Below are positions 48,603 through 57,474 of a stretch of DNA of 64,000 nucleotides, piece by piece. Location: positions 16,309 through 80,308 of the forward strand of contig JAMXHR010000018.1 of NCBI GenBank assembly GCA_023955635.1, written 5' to 3'. The first letter of the stretch is position 1; every line of letters starts with the position of its first letter. The DNA is from Methanosarcina sp. ERenArc_MAG2. GTDB taxonomy: Archaea; Halobacteriota; Methanosarcinia; Methanosarcinales; Methanosarcinaceae. The notes beneath the pieces are model-generated. The model was not told where the DNA came from. It saw only the letters and a program-made list of their open reading frames with translations, and did not search any database. The position numbers and the translations under genes are program-made.

Positions 48603-49148
48603 TTGATCAGGACATTTATAGCATTGGAGTTAGATCCCGGTTTTACGGAGAAGATCCGGGAGCTTCAGGATAGATTCTCTGATTTTGATCTGAAGTTTGT
48701 TGACCCTGAACTCGTTCACATAACTTTGAAGTTCCTGGGGGATGTGGATGAATCAACGATTCCAGCGCTTTCCGCAGCCCTCGATTCCATTACATGCGAG
48801 CCTTTCGAAGCGAGAGTAGGGGGACTTGGGGTTTTTCCCAAGCCTGCAAACCCTAAAGTCCTCTGGCTGGGCGCAGCCGGAAATTTCAGGGCGTTACATG
48901 ACGATGTGGAGAATTTACTGAAACCTTTCAAATTCGAAAAAGATAACAGGGAATTTACTGCCCATGCCACTCTTGCCAGGGTGAAATTTCTCAATAAAGC
49001 TCAGAAAAACGCTTTCATAAATACACTTAAAGAGTTAAAAGATGTAGAACTTGGTAGCATGCGGGTAGATAAAGTGGTTTTAAAGAAAAGCACACTGACT
49101 TCAGAAGGTCCCATCTATGAAACCCTGCATACGGTGTACATGGGTTAA
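48603..49148 (+). CDS. thpR: RNA 2',3'-cyclic phosphodiesterase (LigT/ThpR)
   Basis: This is a two-histidine phosphoesterase: LVHITLKFLGDVDE (first HxT) and FTAHATLARVKFLN (second HxT). It opens IRTFIALELDPGFTEKIREL. It opens RNA 2',3'-cyclic phosphates and can ligate tRNA halves in vitro. I prefer the TTG at 48603, with GGTGA upstream; in-frame GTG 48594 and TTG 48591 are alternatives. The role in splicing fits a genome with intron-bearing tRNAs such as the tRNA-Trp here. Confidence 0.88.
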   Translation: MIRTFIALELDPGFTEKIRELQDRFSDFDLKFVDPELVHITLKFLGDVDESTIPALSAALDSITCEPFEARVGGLGVFPKPANPKVLWLGAAGNFRALHDDVENLLKPFKFEKDNREFTAHATLARVKFLNKAQKNAFINTLKELKDVELGSMRVDKVVLKKSTLTSEGPIYETLHTVYMG

Positions 49149-49608
49149 GCCTTTTAATTTTCCATGCTTCCAGACCGGTTATCCCTCTGGAACCGGCTCA
49201 TACGGTTTTCTCCTTTCTGAGGAAAGTTTGTATAAAGGGGAGTCACAGTAGGGAAATCTTCGTCTTCTTCGGAAATTCCAAAGTGCACCGGAGATCAGCT
49301 GGACGACGTTCCCGAAGTGTTCTGGCCTGAAAGCCCTCCACAGACAAGGAAAATGTGTCGATTTTCATACTTTTTCTGTTTAGAAGTGCGGAAGCTGAGA
49401 GGTATATTACTCGTTGACTTTTAAAATCATAATCTCTATAATTTTTAAGCTATGTTATTCTTTTATTCCTATACGTTCGTATCCTGGCTTTAATTCCGCA
49501 GAATCATCGCTCTTCGAAATGCAGTCGATATGCAGCAAAAATCGCAAACATTCGAAAGTTTAAATATTATCTTCTCTAATTAAGGTGCAAGCATTAATGG
49601 AGGACTAA
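49149..49608. other. Spacer between thpR and rfcS
   Basis: A short hairpin (CCGGTT/AACCGG, 49175-49196) follows thpR. 49210-49370 has more balanced composition and could be the relic of a gene, but I cannot identify it. The rest is AT-rich, with the rfcS ribosome-binding site GGAGG at 49599-49603. Confidence 0.45.
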
Positions 49609-50601
49609 ACGATTAAAGAAGAGATCTGGATCGAAAAATACAGGCCTATCAGGCTGGAACAGGTGATAGGACAGGATGAAGCCATCGAACGCCTGAAGTC
49701 CTATGTTGCAACGAAAAACCTCCCCCATCTCCTCTTTTCCGGGCCTCCGGGTGTCGGGAAAACGGCCTCTGCAGTTTCGATTGCAAGGGAGATTTTCGGG
49801 GAAGCCCTCTGGCGTGAAAATTTTACCGAACTCAACGCATCGGATGAGAGGGGCATCGATGTTGTCCGAACAAAAATTAAAAACTTTGCAAAAACTGCCC
49901 CCATAGGAGGGGCCGGATTCAAGATTATCTTCCTGGATGAAGCTGATGCACTGACGCCGGATGCTCAATCTGCACTCAGAAGGACTATGGAACGCTTTAG
50001 CAGCAATTGCCGTTTTATTCTTTCCTGCAACTATTCTTCCAAGATTATCGAGCCTATCCAGTCCCGCTGTGCAGTCTACAGGTTCAGACGTCTTTCCGAT
50101 GAGGCTATCAAAAAACGCCTTGAATACATAGCTAAAGATCAGGTTTTATCCATCACTGAAGATGGGTATGAAGCTCTTATTTACGTGGCCCAGGGAGATA
50201 TGAGGAAGGCAGTGAATTCTCTTCAGGCTGCTGCCTTCATAGATCCGGAAAAACCTATATCCAGGGAAACCATTTACAGGACTACTTCAACCGCAAACCC
50301 TGAAGACATCATAAGCCTGGTAGAAACTGCCCTGCTTGGGAATTTCAGGGCTGCCAGAAAGGAACTCAACAGGCTGCTCTATGAAGAGGGGCTCTCCGGT
50401 GAGGATATAATCGGGCAGATTTACAGGGCGATATCCAGTATGGACAACCGGATAGTTCTGGATCTCGGGCTTTCTGAAAAGCGCATAGTCGAACTGGTAG
50501 ATATAATCGGGGAAATCGATTTCAGGCTCACTGAAGGAGCCAGCGAAAAGATTCAGCTCGAAGCCTTGTTAGCGCATTTTGTACTTTCTAACGCAGATTG
50601 A
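49609..50601 (+). CDS. rfcS: Replication factor C small subunit
   Basis: The clamp-loader ATPase opens IKEEIWIEKYRPIRLEQVIG. It has Walker A FSGPPGVGKTASAVSIA, Walker B FKIIFLDEADALTP, sensor FILSCNYSSKIIEPIQSRCA (SRC motif) and the collar domain to FVLSNAD. The reading and the ribosome-binding site (GGAGG, five bases of spacing) put the start at 49609, but the codon there is ACG followed by ATT, not ATG. The first ATG is an internal GTG/ATG-like position that would remove conserved residues. Either a near-cognate start or a T-to-C change is present. Confidence 0.92.
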   Translation, partial: TIKEEIWIEKYRPIRLEQVIGQDEAIERLKSYVATKNLPHLLFSGPPGVGKTASAVSIAREIFGEALWRENFTELNASDERGIDVVRTKIKNFAKTAPIGGAGFKIIFLDEADALTPDAQSALRRTMERFSSNCRFILSCNYSSKIIEPIQSRCAVYRFRRLSDEAIKKRLEYIAKDQVLSITEDGYEALIYVAQGDMRKAVNSLQAAAFIDPEKPISRETIYRTTSTANPEDIISLVETALLGNFRAARKELNRLLYEEGLSGEDIIGQIYRAISSMDNRIVLDLGLSEKRIVELVDIIGEIDFRLTEGASEKIQLEALLAHFVLSNAD

Positions 50602-50700
50602 GTTCGAGTGAATCTTAAGTTCAAATGAATCGAGAATGGATCTCTACAAGCCAGGTCTCTGAAGAAAAGTTGAGGGGATCGAATCTGACCTTTTTCTTAA

Positions 50701-50770
50701 ACCAAAAATATTAAGAATATTAAACTAAGAATATTAAATTAAGAATATTAAGAATATTAAACCAAGAATA
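50701..50770. repeat. AT-rich tandem repeat, unit AATATTAAACTAAG
   Basis: Four to five imperfect copies of a 14-bp unit (AATATTAAA(C/T)(T/C)AAG) and one shortened copy lie just upstream of the exporter gene. They could carry the promoter. Confidence 0.75.
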
Positions 50771-50796
50771 TATGTAATTAATAAATCCTGATTACT

Positions 50797-51309
50797 ATGT
50801 CTGTTGAAACACTATTAATAGAAATGTTAGGGTCTGTTCCCCACTGGATTGCAGTCCTTATTCTGGGAGCTCTTCCCGTCTCGGAACTGAGAGGGGCAAT
50901 TCCTGTTGCCATGGGTATCTATGGAATGGGGCCTTTCGAGGCCTTTTTCTTCTCAGTGCTTGGGAATCTTCTTCCTGTGATTCCCCTTCTGCTCTTCCTT
51001 GAACCGGTCTCGAATTATCTCAGACGCTACCGGATATTTGATACCTTTTTCACCTGGCTCTTTTCAAGGACCCGCCAAAACAATACCGAAAGTTTTGAAA
51101 AATATGGACTCCTTGCTCTGGCGATCTTCGTAGCCATACCCCTGCCGGCTACAGGGGCCTGGTCAGGTTGCGCAGCAGCATTTGTGTTCGGGGTAAAGTT
51201 CAAGCACTCTTTTCCTGCGATTGCTGCAGGGGTTATGATGGCAGGAATTCTAGTAACTGTCCTTACTGTCACAGGTATAGGTCTCGTTGATCTGGTTTTC
51301 GGAGTTTAA
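50797..51309 (+). CDS. Small multidrug-export (COG2426-type) membrane protein
   Basis: A 170-residue membrane protein: VPHWIAVLILGALPVSELRG, then AIPVAMGIYGMGPFEAFFFS, LGNLLPVIPLLLFLEPVSNY, YGLLALAIFVAIPLPATGAW and GVMMAGILVTVLTVTGIGLV. The ELRGAIP and PLPATGAW motifs are hallmarks of the COG2426 family. Four to five helices. Annotated widely as a small multidrug export protein, but transport has little direct support. Confidence 0.85.
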   Translation: MSVETLLIEMLGSVPHWIAVLILGALPVSELRGAIPVAMGIYGMGPFEAFFFSVLGNLLPVIPLLLFLEPVSNYLRRYRIFDTFFTWLFSRTRQNNTESFEKYGLLALAIFVAIPLPATGAWSGCAAAFVFGVKFKHSFPAIAAGVMMAGILVTVLTVTGIGLVDLVFGV

Positions 51310-51481
51310 CTTCCTGTGAGATTCTTCAAAATCTTCATATAGTTTAAAAAATATCAAATATTTTTTAACAGAACAAATCTAATTTTACTGGTATGTTTTT
51401 TGGTCAGCTCCTGTTTTTACAGCTTCTTGCGGTTTACTCGCGTTTTCGGGCAGTTTTCTGGAATTTTCGAGGTGATTTTTT

Positions 51482-51745
51482 ATGGCAAAGGCAGATAAGA
51501 AAAACAAAAAAGTAGTACAGTCCAAAAAATGCTTTGGGTGTAGAATCTGTTATTCCGTTTGCCCTGTGAATGCAAAACGGATGAAGAGTGACGATTTTTA
51601 GCCTGATAACGTTGAACTGGCAATTAGGATCGTAGACAGAGCTGCAATTATCAGTGACGAAGCCTGTATCCGCTGTGGAACCTGCTCAAAGATTTGCCCT
51701 GTTGAATCTCTCACCGTATTGGAGCTTGAATCCGCAACCGCATAA
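51482..51745 (+). CDS. 2[4Fe-4S] ferredoxin with an in-frame UAG
   Basis: The reading ATG (51482) to TAA (51743-51745) is 88 codons long: a Lys-rich start, CFGCRICYSVCPVNAKR (first cluster), MKSDDF, then TAG (51599-51601), then PDNVELAIRIVDRAAIISDE and ACIRCGTCSKICPVESLTVL (second cluster). The frame is the same on both sides, so this is a substitution or recoded codon and not an indel. Methanosarcina decodes some UAG codons as pyrrolysine. GAGGTGAT precedes the ATG. Without read-through the product would carry only one cluster. Confidence 0.75.
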
Positions 51746-51767
51746 CTAATATTAAAGTAAAAATGAG

Positions 51768-51797
51768 AAAATGCTGTTTCTCAGCATTTTATTTTTT
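51768..51797 (+). terminator. Strong hairpin with T tract after the ferredoxin gene
   Basis: AAAATGCTG-TTTCT-CAGCATTTT, a perfect 9-bp stem, is followed by ATTTTTT. It lies about 20 bp after the TAA, which also argues that the ferredoxin message extends past the internal UAG. Confidence 0.7.
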
Positions 51798-51858
51798 ATT
51801 CTCTCCCTTAAAGCAGATCTCACTGGAAACTATATTTTCAGGGGTTTCAGGCCTTAAC

Positions 51859-52068
51859 TTACAGCATCTCTTTTGCTAATTTTATGTCTTCAGCTTTTAC
51901 GGTTTTTCTGCCTGCATGCTCTGCAAGTTTTATTGCTTCTCTGGAAATTTCAAGTCCGTATTCTTCCAGAATTTCCGTAAGGGCCATTCCAGCACTTTCA
52001 CTTACTCTATGAGCACCTGCAGTTCTTATTAGACGCTCAATTGGTGCGAATGGTATCACTTTTGCCAT
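51859..52068 (-). CDS. Archaeal histone
   Basis: The 69-residue histone fold protein MAKVIPFAPIERLIRTAGAH, then RVSESAGMALTEILEEYGLE and ISREAIKLAEHAGRKTVKAE, ends DIKLAKEML. It is the HMf family, which wraps DNA as dimers or hypernucleosomes. I chose the ATG at 52068, with TGGAGGAT directly upstream, rather than the upstream TTG at 52080. Confidence 0.95.
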   Translation of the reverse strand: MAKVIPFAPIERLIRTAGAHRVSESAGMALTEILEEYGLEISREAIKLAEHAGRKTVKAEDIKLAKEML

Positions 52069-52136
52069 ATTATCCTCCAATCTACTTTTGTTGCTAATAT
52101 GTATTCCTTTTAATCCTTGATTTTGTAATTAGATTC

Positions 52137-52150
52137 TATAAATACCTTTG
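52137..52150 (-). promoter_or_regulatory. Probable BRE/TATA of the histone promoter
   Basis: On the minus strand AAAGGTATTTATAG matches an archaeal BRE-TATA about 70 bp before the histone ATG, leaving a leader of roughly 45 nt. Confidence 0.5.
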
Positions 52151-52267
52151 CTTATATTGGAGTCTTTTACTTCGTATTTCATTTTTAATGCCTTTTTGCT
52201 CCTTTATTCACGCCTCAACTACTTATTAAATATTTTAATTATAGATAATTTTATAAGAAGTTTTCCC

Positions 52268-52353
52268 TTCCGAATTGCGCCTCGCCCGAGTTGCGCCACC
52301 CGAATTGCGCCTCGGGAGTACGCGCGGTCCTTCTCGCTACGCTCGAGAAGACT
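52268..52353. repeat. Dispersed GC-rich palindromic repeat
   Basis: CCGAATTGCGCCTCG, CCCGAGTTGCGCC and CCCGAATTGCGCCTCGGGAG are followed by TACGCGCGGTCCTTCTCGCT and ACGCTCGAGAAGACTAAT. A partial copy of the second half lies at 52432-52488. Relatives are at 23024-23196 and, inverted, 39733-39790. The 52069-52737 spacer has no gene. Confidence 0.75.
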
Positions 52354-52737
52354 AATTTTATGGTTTAGAGTAGTGAACTTCTCCACCTAATTGTACTTCG
52401 GGATCACAAGAAATCGAATATTTTCTGGGAATTGCGATGTTATCGCAACAGCACGGAGTCCTTCTCGTTGCGCTTGAGAGGATTAATTTATAATGTTTGG
52501 TTTTTTCGCTCTAGTTTCTTTTAGTTCAAGCGGACTAATTTTTCAAGGTTACAATCTTACAAAATTACAGTTATTTTTTCCTGTTTTTCGCATTTTTCCT
52601 TATTTTTCAGTGATTATAGAGTTTTTAGTGAATTTTCCGGCTGGTTCTTCCTTTACAAGGTTTCTAAATTTGGAAAGGGTTAAATGTAAATCTCTTTTTC
52701 GAAATCTTGATATTAGATTATCCGAATCTAAACAAAT

Positions 52738-53736
52738 ATGCTTTTACAGGAACTCCTTGGCATCAATGAAGAGATCTATTTTGTGGAAGAGAGTTATCTC
52801 GCCCAGAGATCCATTGAGCGTACGCTGCAGTATCTCAATGGAATACGAAACTTTGCAGGGGACCGGCTGCGGCTCCTGAGGGTTCGGGAAGGGGAGCACA
52901 CGCTCGGACTGTTGCTCTTTAATCCGGCAGATGAGGAAGTACCTGTTGATTTCTGGTCGGTTTTTACGGGAGCACTTGCAGCATCTCCTTTGAAAAATGA
53001 GTTTGAAGCTCTTGCAGATTCGCTTCTTACCTTTAATCTACCTGAAAAAGATATCGAGATTTCTGCCGAAAGCTGGCGGAATGCTGTGAATGAATATTAT
53101 TCCTTAATGCTTGTAAACCGGAATCTCTGTCCAGGTTGTGCTGTAAGGCCTGAGCCTTACAGTTGCATTTTTTCTGAAAATCGTGTGCAGAGAGTAGCAG
53201 GAATCTTTGATATTCTTCTAAAAAAGGGATTTTATCCTGAAGGTAGGCTTCTTGAAGTCTGCTGTGGGAACGGGATGTCCACACTTGCTCTCTACAGGCT
53301 TGGGCTGGACCCTCTGGCTGTAGAAATCAACAAATGTGCAGTTTGCCAGGGACTTGAGCAGGGAGTGTTGAACCCTCAAAGAGCCATGGTAATGGACGCA
53401 ACTGTTCTTTCCAGGTACTTCGAGCCAGGAAGCTTTGATACCGTGATGGGATTTATGCTTGGGCTTGTCTATGAATTTAACAAACAACTCTGGACAGGCA
53501 TTATGAGAGAGGCGGTCTCGGTTGCAGGCGAAGGTGCTCTCCTGCTCTTTACAGTTAGCAGCAAACCCGAGATTGAAATTCTTGCCGGGGCCCTGCTCAG
53601 GGCAGGGGTAAAAGGCGAGATTGTGGACAATACGGACTCTGAGGGAACATACGATCAATGGTTTTTTGTAGGGAGAAAAAAAGCACTTAATTTACATACA
53701 GGCGGTGGATCTATGGAGACTCTTTCTTTGTCTTAA
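52738..53736 (+). CDS. Class I SAM-dependent methyltransferase-like protein
   Basis: The C-terminal half has a Rossmann methyltransferase: GRLLEVCCGNGMSTLALYRL (motif I), LDPLAVEINKCAVCQGL (acidic end of strand 2), ATVLSRYFEPGSFDTVMGFM and LWTGIMREAVSVAGEGALLL. The N-terminal 130 residues (LLGINEEIYFVEESYLAQRS and YYSLMLVNRNLCPGCAVRPE) do not match a family I know; CPGC may bind metal. Substrate unknown. Monocistronic here. Confidence 0.72.
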   Translation: MLLQELLGINEEIYFVEESYLAQRSIERTLQYLNGIRNFAGDRLRLLRVREGEHTLGLLLFNPADEEVPVDFWSVFTGALAASPLKNEFEALADSLLTFNLPEKDIEISAESWRNAVNEYYSLMLVNRNLCPGCAVRPEPYSCIFSENRVQRVAGIFDILLKKGFYPEGRLLEVCCGNGMSTLALYRLGLDPLAVEINKCAVCQGLEQGVLNPQRAMVMDATVLSRYFEPGSFDTVMGFMLGLVYEFNKQLWTGIMREAVSVAGEGALLLFTVSSKPEIEILAGALLRAGVKGEIVDNTDSEGTYDQWFFVGRKKALNLHTGGGSMETLSLS

Positions 53737-53873
53737 GCATATTTGCCTTTTAATTTTCAAATTTTTGAGTATTTTCTCAACTTTATATATTTTAAAACCC
53801 ATTTGGATATTTTGTTCTCTCTCAGGTCAAGGAGTCCTCCTCGTCTAGATTTGAACTCTTTTTAATCATACAT

Positions 53874-53919
53874 CCTAGATTCGGCAGGTAAACATATAAA
53901 TTAATATAATTAATTTTAT
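53874..53919. mobile_element. Solo left end of an IS1634-type element
   Basis: The 46 bases CCTAGATTCGGCAGGTAAAC, then ATATAAATTAATATAATTAA and TTTTAT, match 7892-7937 with about one mismatch. There is no transposase or right end. The homology stops where a MITE-like end begins at 53921. Confidence 0.85.
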
Positions 53920-53920
53920 T

Positions 53921-54006
53921 AGGACGTAGGCTTACAACTTTTTGAAATTCAAATTCTTAGTCTGATGGTCACTGTGCTTGATTTTGAATCTGAAGTGTGT
54001 AAGTCC
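53921..54006. mobile_element. MITE fragment related to 23217-23330 (inverted)
   Basis: The reverse complement begins AGGACTTACACACTTCAG, then has TTCAAAATCAAGCACA, like the left end at 23216. The other end (AGGACGTAGGCTTACAAC) is a diverged terminus. It directly follows the solo IS end. Confidence 0.6.
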
Positions 54007-54014
54007 TATCTCTT

Positions 54015-54089
54015 TCACCATCGGTTTTCATTCCAGGCTCCTTCATCCCAGTAATTTCTGATCTCTTTTTTTAACGCGGCATCCTCCAT
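54015..54089 (-). pseudogene. Truncated start of a methyltransferase-like gene
   Basis: From an ATG at 54089 the minus strand reads MEDAALKKEIRNYWDEGAWN, then ENRW and TGA. The IRNYWD segment resembles the start of class I methyltransferases such as the neighbour at 54411 (KDKILEYWD). The gene is cut off where the MITE fragment begins. Short, so tentative. Confidence 0.35.
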
Positions 54090-54410
54090 CTAAATCATTT
54101 TATTCATGTTTATTATACTGGATACTATAAAGAAAAAAACGTATGCATTAATTGTTATTTATATTATGTTAATTGGGAATTAAAATGCGTAAATATTAAT
54201 ATATTGCTAATAATGGATACCTTCCAATAATCTCATTATAAATAATAATATTACTTTATACTATATTCATACTTTATGAGTGTAGTTATATTAGAAAAAA
54301 TACCAAAATTACAGACTGTCATTCCGACTCTCATAGTATCAATTTTTGTACTCGAGACAATTTTGTGCGTGTAGAGCCAGTCTGATGCCAACTTTACTTG
54401 AGGGACAAAA

Positions 54411-55127
54411 ATGAAAGATAAAATATTAGAATATTGGGACTTAAGAAGTTCCGAATACCACACAGAATATGCTAAATGTATGGATGAGGAAATGGATATT
54501 TGGAAATCCGTTTTTTCTGAAATTTTGCTGACGGATAAAAAAATCCGTGCAGTGGAAGTTGGAACAGGTCCCGGGATTCTTGCCATCTCTCTTGCTGCCA
54601 TGGGGCATGATGTAACCGGTGTTGATTTATCAGAAAATATGCTTGAAAGAGCAGCTGAGAATGCCAAAGAAAAGGGAGTAAATATTTCGTTAGTGCGGGG
54701 AGATGCAGAAGAAATTCCTCTAAAAGATGGAGAGTATGATTTTGTTTTTAGCAAGTATCTTCTCTGGACTCTACCTCAACCGGACAAGTTTCTGGATGAA
54801 CACTACCGGCTATTAAAAGACGGCGGTCTTATGATGATAACTGATGGTTTGTGGTTCCAGAACCCTGATGGGACAGAGAAGAAAAGCAGTCGAAACGCTC
54901 GGTTTGATGAGTTGTATGCTGATGTTAAGCCGAATCTACCTCTTGCGAAAAACAATACACCTGAGAGGATAACTGACCTGGTACAATCCCATGGATTTGA
55001 GGTTGTTTCATGGAGGTTCCTGGATGATTACGATGCGTTTTTGGAACGAAATGATCCTTCCGGTCATGCAGCAGCGTATATCCAGCCACCGCATATGATT
55101 CTTGCAAAGAAAAGAAGTTCGATTTGA
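54411..55127 (+). CDS. Class I SAM-dependent methyltransferase (UbiE/COQ5-like)
   Basis: The 238-residue enzyme starts MKDKILEYWDLRSSEYHTEY. Motif I is VEVGTGPGILAISLAAMGHD, motif II VTGVDLSENMLERAAENAK, post-I VRGDAEEIPLKDGEYDFVFS and motif III HYRLLKDGGLMMITDG. The sequence includes MDIWKSVFSEIL near the start, as in small-molecule methyltransferases often found near metal or corrinoid transporters. The acceptor is unknown. The ATG follows GAGGGAC. Confidence 0.87.
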   Translation: MKDKILEYWDLRSSEYHTEYAKCMDEEMDIWKSVFSEILLTDKKIRAVEVGTGPGILAISLAAMGHDVTGVDLSENMLERAAENAKEKGVNISLVRGDAEEIPLKDGEYDFVFSKYLLWTLPQPDKFLDEHYRLLKDGGLMMITDGLWFQNPDGTEKKSSRNARFDELYADVKPNLPLAKNNTPERITDLVQSHGFEVVSWRFLDDYDAFLERNDPSGHAAAYIQPPHMILAKKRSSI

Positions 55128-55332
55128 TATTTTTTGGCTCTTCGTAGTTTCATGTGAACGAGTTGTTTGAAGCCTTAAACGCTTGCAGAGGAATTTATTG
55201 CTCGCCCTGTTTTATCCAGGAGATTACTTCTACGCATGAAACAGCGAAGATCAATTTTTGAGAAATTGATCAAAAAATTTACTTTGAATTTACAGAACTT
55301 TCGGCACACTGCCAAATTAATTCTTTGTTTTG

Positions 55333-56016
55333 TCACTTTACGGTCTTGACAATATCCTTTTGTTCAGCTATGACATTATTGTTTTTAATGTCAATAACTT
55401 TTATTGTAATTTCAGAGCCTGCTTTAAAACCGTAATTATCGGATGTATTACTGTCTCCATTTACACTTACTTTAACACTGGAAATAATAGAACCTATAGC
55501 ACTGTCGTCTCCATGGAGTGTTAGTTTCTCCCCAACGCCCCAAAAATTATCGTTAAGGACTTCTTTGTTTTGAGACTTATATCTGGAACTTTTTTCGATC
55601 GGACTCAGATTTTGGTAAATAGTTTCTGTGCTTCCCGTGAGAAAAATTCCGCCCTTTCCAACATCTCCCTGGAATGCATTTCCGTTTCCTAAAATTTTTA
55701 TGCAGGTAGCATCAAGGGGAAGAGGACTGCCTCCTTCGTGTATGAGCACAATCGTATTGTTCTCAAAAGTTGAGTTTTCACCTTGTGGTGCGTAACGAAG
55801 CCCTCCTTCGCAGGATTCAAGAGAAATTCTTACCACAGGAGATTGAAGTGTTGCGCCGCCCTCCGCATTATTAAAGAAATTGACAGTAGCTACACCTGCG
55901 AGTGCAAACAAAATCAGTAACATAATAATGGAACCTATAACAGGAGTCACGGCTTCAGATGTTGGTTTAGATGAAAAGAAACGTTTAGATCGGATCTTTC
56001 CCCAGGCTTTCATCAA
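55333..56016 (-). CDS. Archaeal type IV pilin-like protein
   Basis: A short basic leader (RSKRFFSSKPTSEAVTPVIG) precedes the hydrophobic helix SIIMLLILFALAGVATVNFF, the class III prepilin pattern of archaeal pilins (N-terminal TPV(I/V)G segment). The 170-residue ectodomain is beta-rich and Asn/Gly-rich with several N-x-S/T sequons. It would be processed by a PibD-type peptidase and exposed on the surface for adhesion. No assembly genes adjoin. Confidence 0.82.
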   Translation of the reverse strand: MMKAWGKIRSKRFFSSKPTSEAVTPVIGSIIMLLILFALAGVATVNFFNNAEGGATLQSPVVRISLESCEGGLRYAPQGENSTFENNTIVLIHEGGSPLPLDATCIKILGNGNAFQGDVGKGGIFLTGSTETIYQNLSPIEKSSRYKSQNKEVLNDNFWGVGEKLTLHGDDSAIGSIISSVKVSVNGDSNTSDNYGFKAGSEITIKVIDIKNNNVIAEQKDIVKTVK

Positions 56017-56111
56017 TGAAGAAATAGGGTAAAACTATAATAAATAATTTATGAGTTTTTAAAAAAGCCATTACTAAGAACAAAATCCGGAGGAAAAATA
56101 TCCTCGCAGGA

Positions 56112-56974
56112 TTACTTTCTTTTTCGCCGTTCTTCCTCATATTCCTTTTCGAACTCGAAAACTCCTCGAACGGCCTCAAGTTCTTTTTTGCTCCTGGCAT
56201 AATGCAAAAGCACAAGGCCAACTCCAGAGAGCAGCGCTATAATTGCGGCTGAGAAAAATAGGGGTGCCGATCTGGTATAATATTTCACCTGAATAACCTC
56301 TTCCCGATCTTCCGACTTCGAAGAAACCCATACGAGAGTCTGCCTTCCTTTTTCATCAGAAGTTACATACGAAGGCTCTGGTCTTGCTATCCCGAACACC
56401 CTGTTGCCAGTCACATACCCTTCAGGAAGAACCACGCGGGTGAATTCGGAATCGGGTTTAAGGAATGCAAAACTCTGGGTTGCCGGAATCTCAAGAGTAT
56501 ATGCAATAAAGCCAGTCACGGGCTCTTTGAACTCCAGGTTTATAACTTTCATGTTCCGGCTAATTTCCTGAGTCAGGGTATAGTTAATAGCCGAGGTTTC
56601 ATTTCTGGTGGAAAGCTCTTTAAAAGTCTGCAGGCTTGCTGTGGTCTTGTTTGCAGGGTCCGCAAGCAGTACAAAGTTTTCAATAGGATTGTCCTCTGAA
56701 CCGCTGCTCAGGGTATCGGGAGGATAAATCTCAAGCTTGCTAGTGTTTATTACAATATTTACAACCTGCGCTTTTGTTTTGTTTTCCAGAAGATAATAAG
56801 TGGTGGTATTTGCAGGCATCTGAACATCCGATTCGTTCAGAAAAACCTCAAATTCATAATTAGAGATATTACCAGGCTTATTCAGGACAATTTCCTTTTT
56901 TCACCCACACAGCCCGATACGAAGATCACCATCAGGGCAAGGAGCATAAACACGGTTTTAGTTCTCAGTTTCAC
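56112..56974 (-). CDS. Membrane-anchored lipoprotein (frameshifted)
   Basis: From the GTG at 56974: KLRTKTVFMLLALMVIFVSG, then CVGEK, a lipoprotein signal with lipobox. The frame breaks at T6 (56896-56901), and one more base continues KEIVLNKPGNISNYEFEVFL and then VQMPANTTTYYLLENKTKAQ. Extracellular beta-type segments follow, then one transmembrane helix (PLFFSAAIIALLSGVGLVLL) and a charged cytoplasmic tail (EFEKEYEEERRKRK). N-in or N-out topology with both a lipid anchor and a C-terminal helix is notable. Family not named with certainty. About 95 bp upstream of the pilin gene on the same strand. Confidence 0.72.
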
Positions 56975-57474
56975 AGACAAATTCTCCCTTGAGCTTGAAG
57001 CGATCTCTTTTCAGCATGTGGCAATTTTCCTCTCTCCTGAGATGAAGCCCGTGCAGGATCCGAAACAGGTCAACATTTATCCTATGCTCCCTCTTCTTAA
57101 TAAACAAGACGGATAGACTTTTAAAGAAATATGACAAGACCCCGGTTTCTCGAATAAAAGAAGGAATACCGGAGGCTAACAAAAATTCAGATTTTAAACT
57201 CTCCGGAAGAATTCAGGAATTTATCCATTACTTCTTGTGCATATATTTCATTTTTTACGCCAGACGTTTCGATTTTTCCGCTATTGAAAAGGAGAATACT
57301 TGCTCTCCAATCTTTAACGATATATATGGATTATTTTTAACTTATTATACTACTCTTTGTTTTTCTGTATATAACACAACTTTATTGAATTTGATGAAGT
57401 AATTTGTTAACGCTAAAAAGCCTCAATAATGCCTGTTAATCTCGATTTGAATTCTATATTTGGCCTTCCTTCTT
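56975..57474. other. Intergenic spacer without recognised gene
   Basis: About 500 bp between the lipoprotein and kinase genes. I see no credible coding, tRNA or repeat in it. Confidence 0.45.

Noticed and set aside
56958..57182. Short minus-strand reading frame upstream of the lipoprotein
   Set aside because: It has no family resemblance or ribosome-binding site and overlaps the lipoprotein start in another frame.
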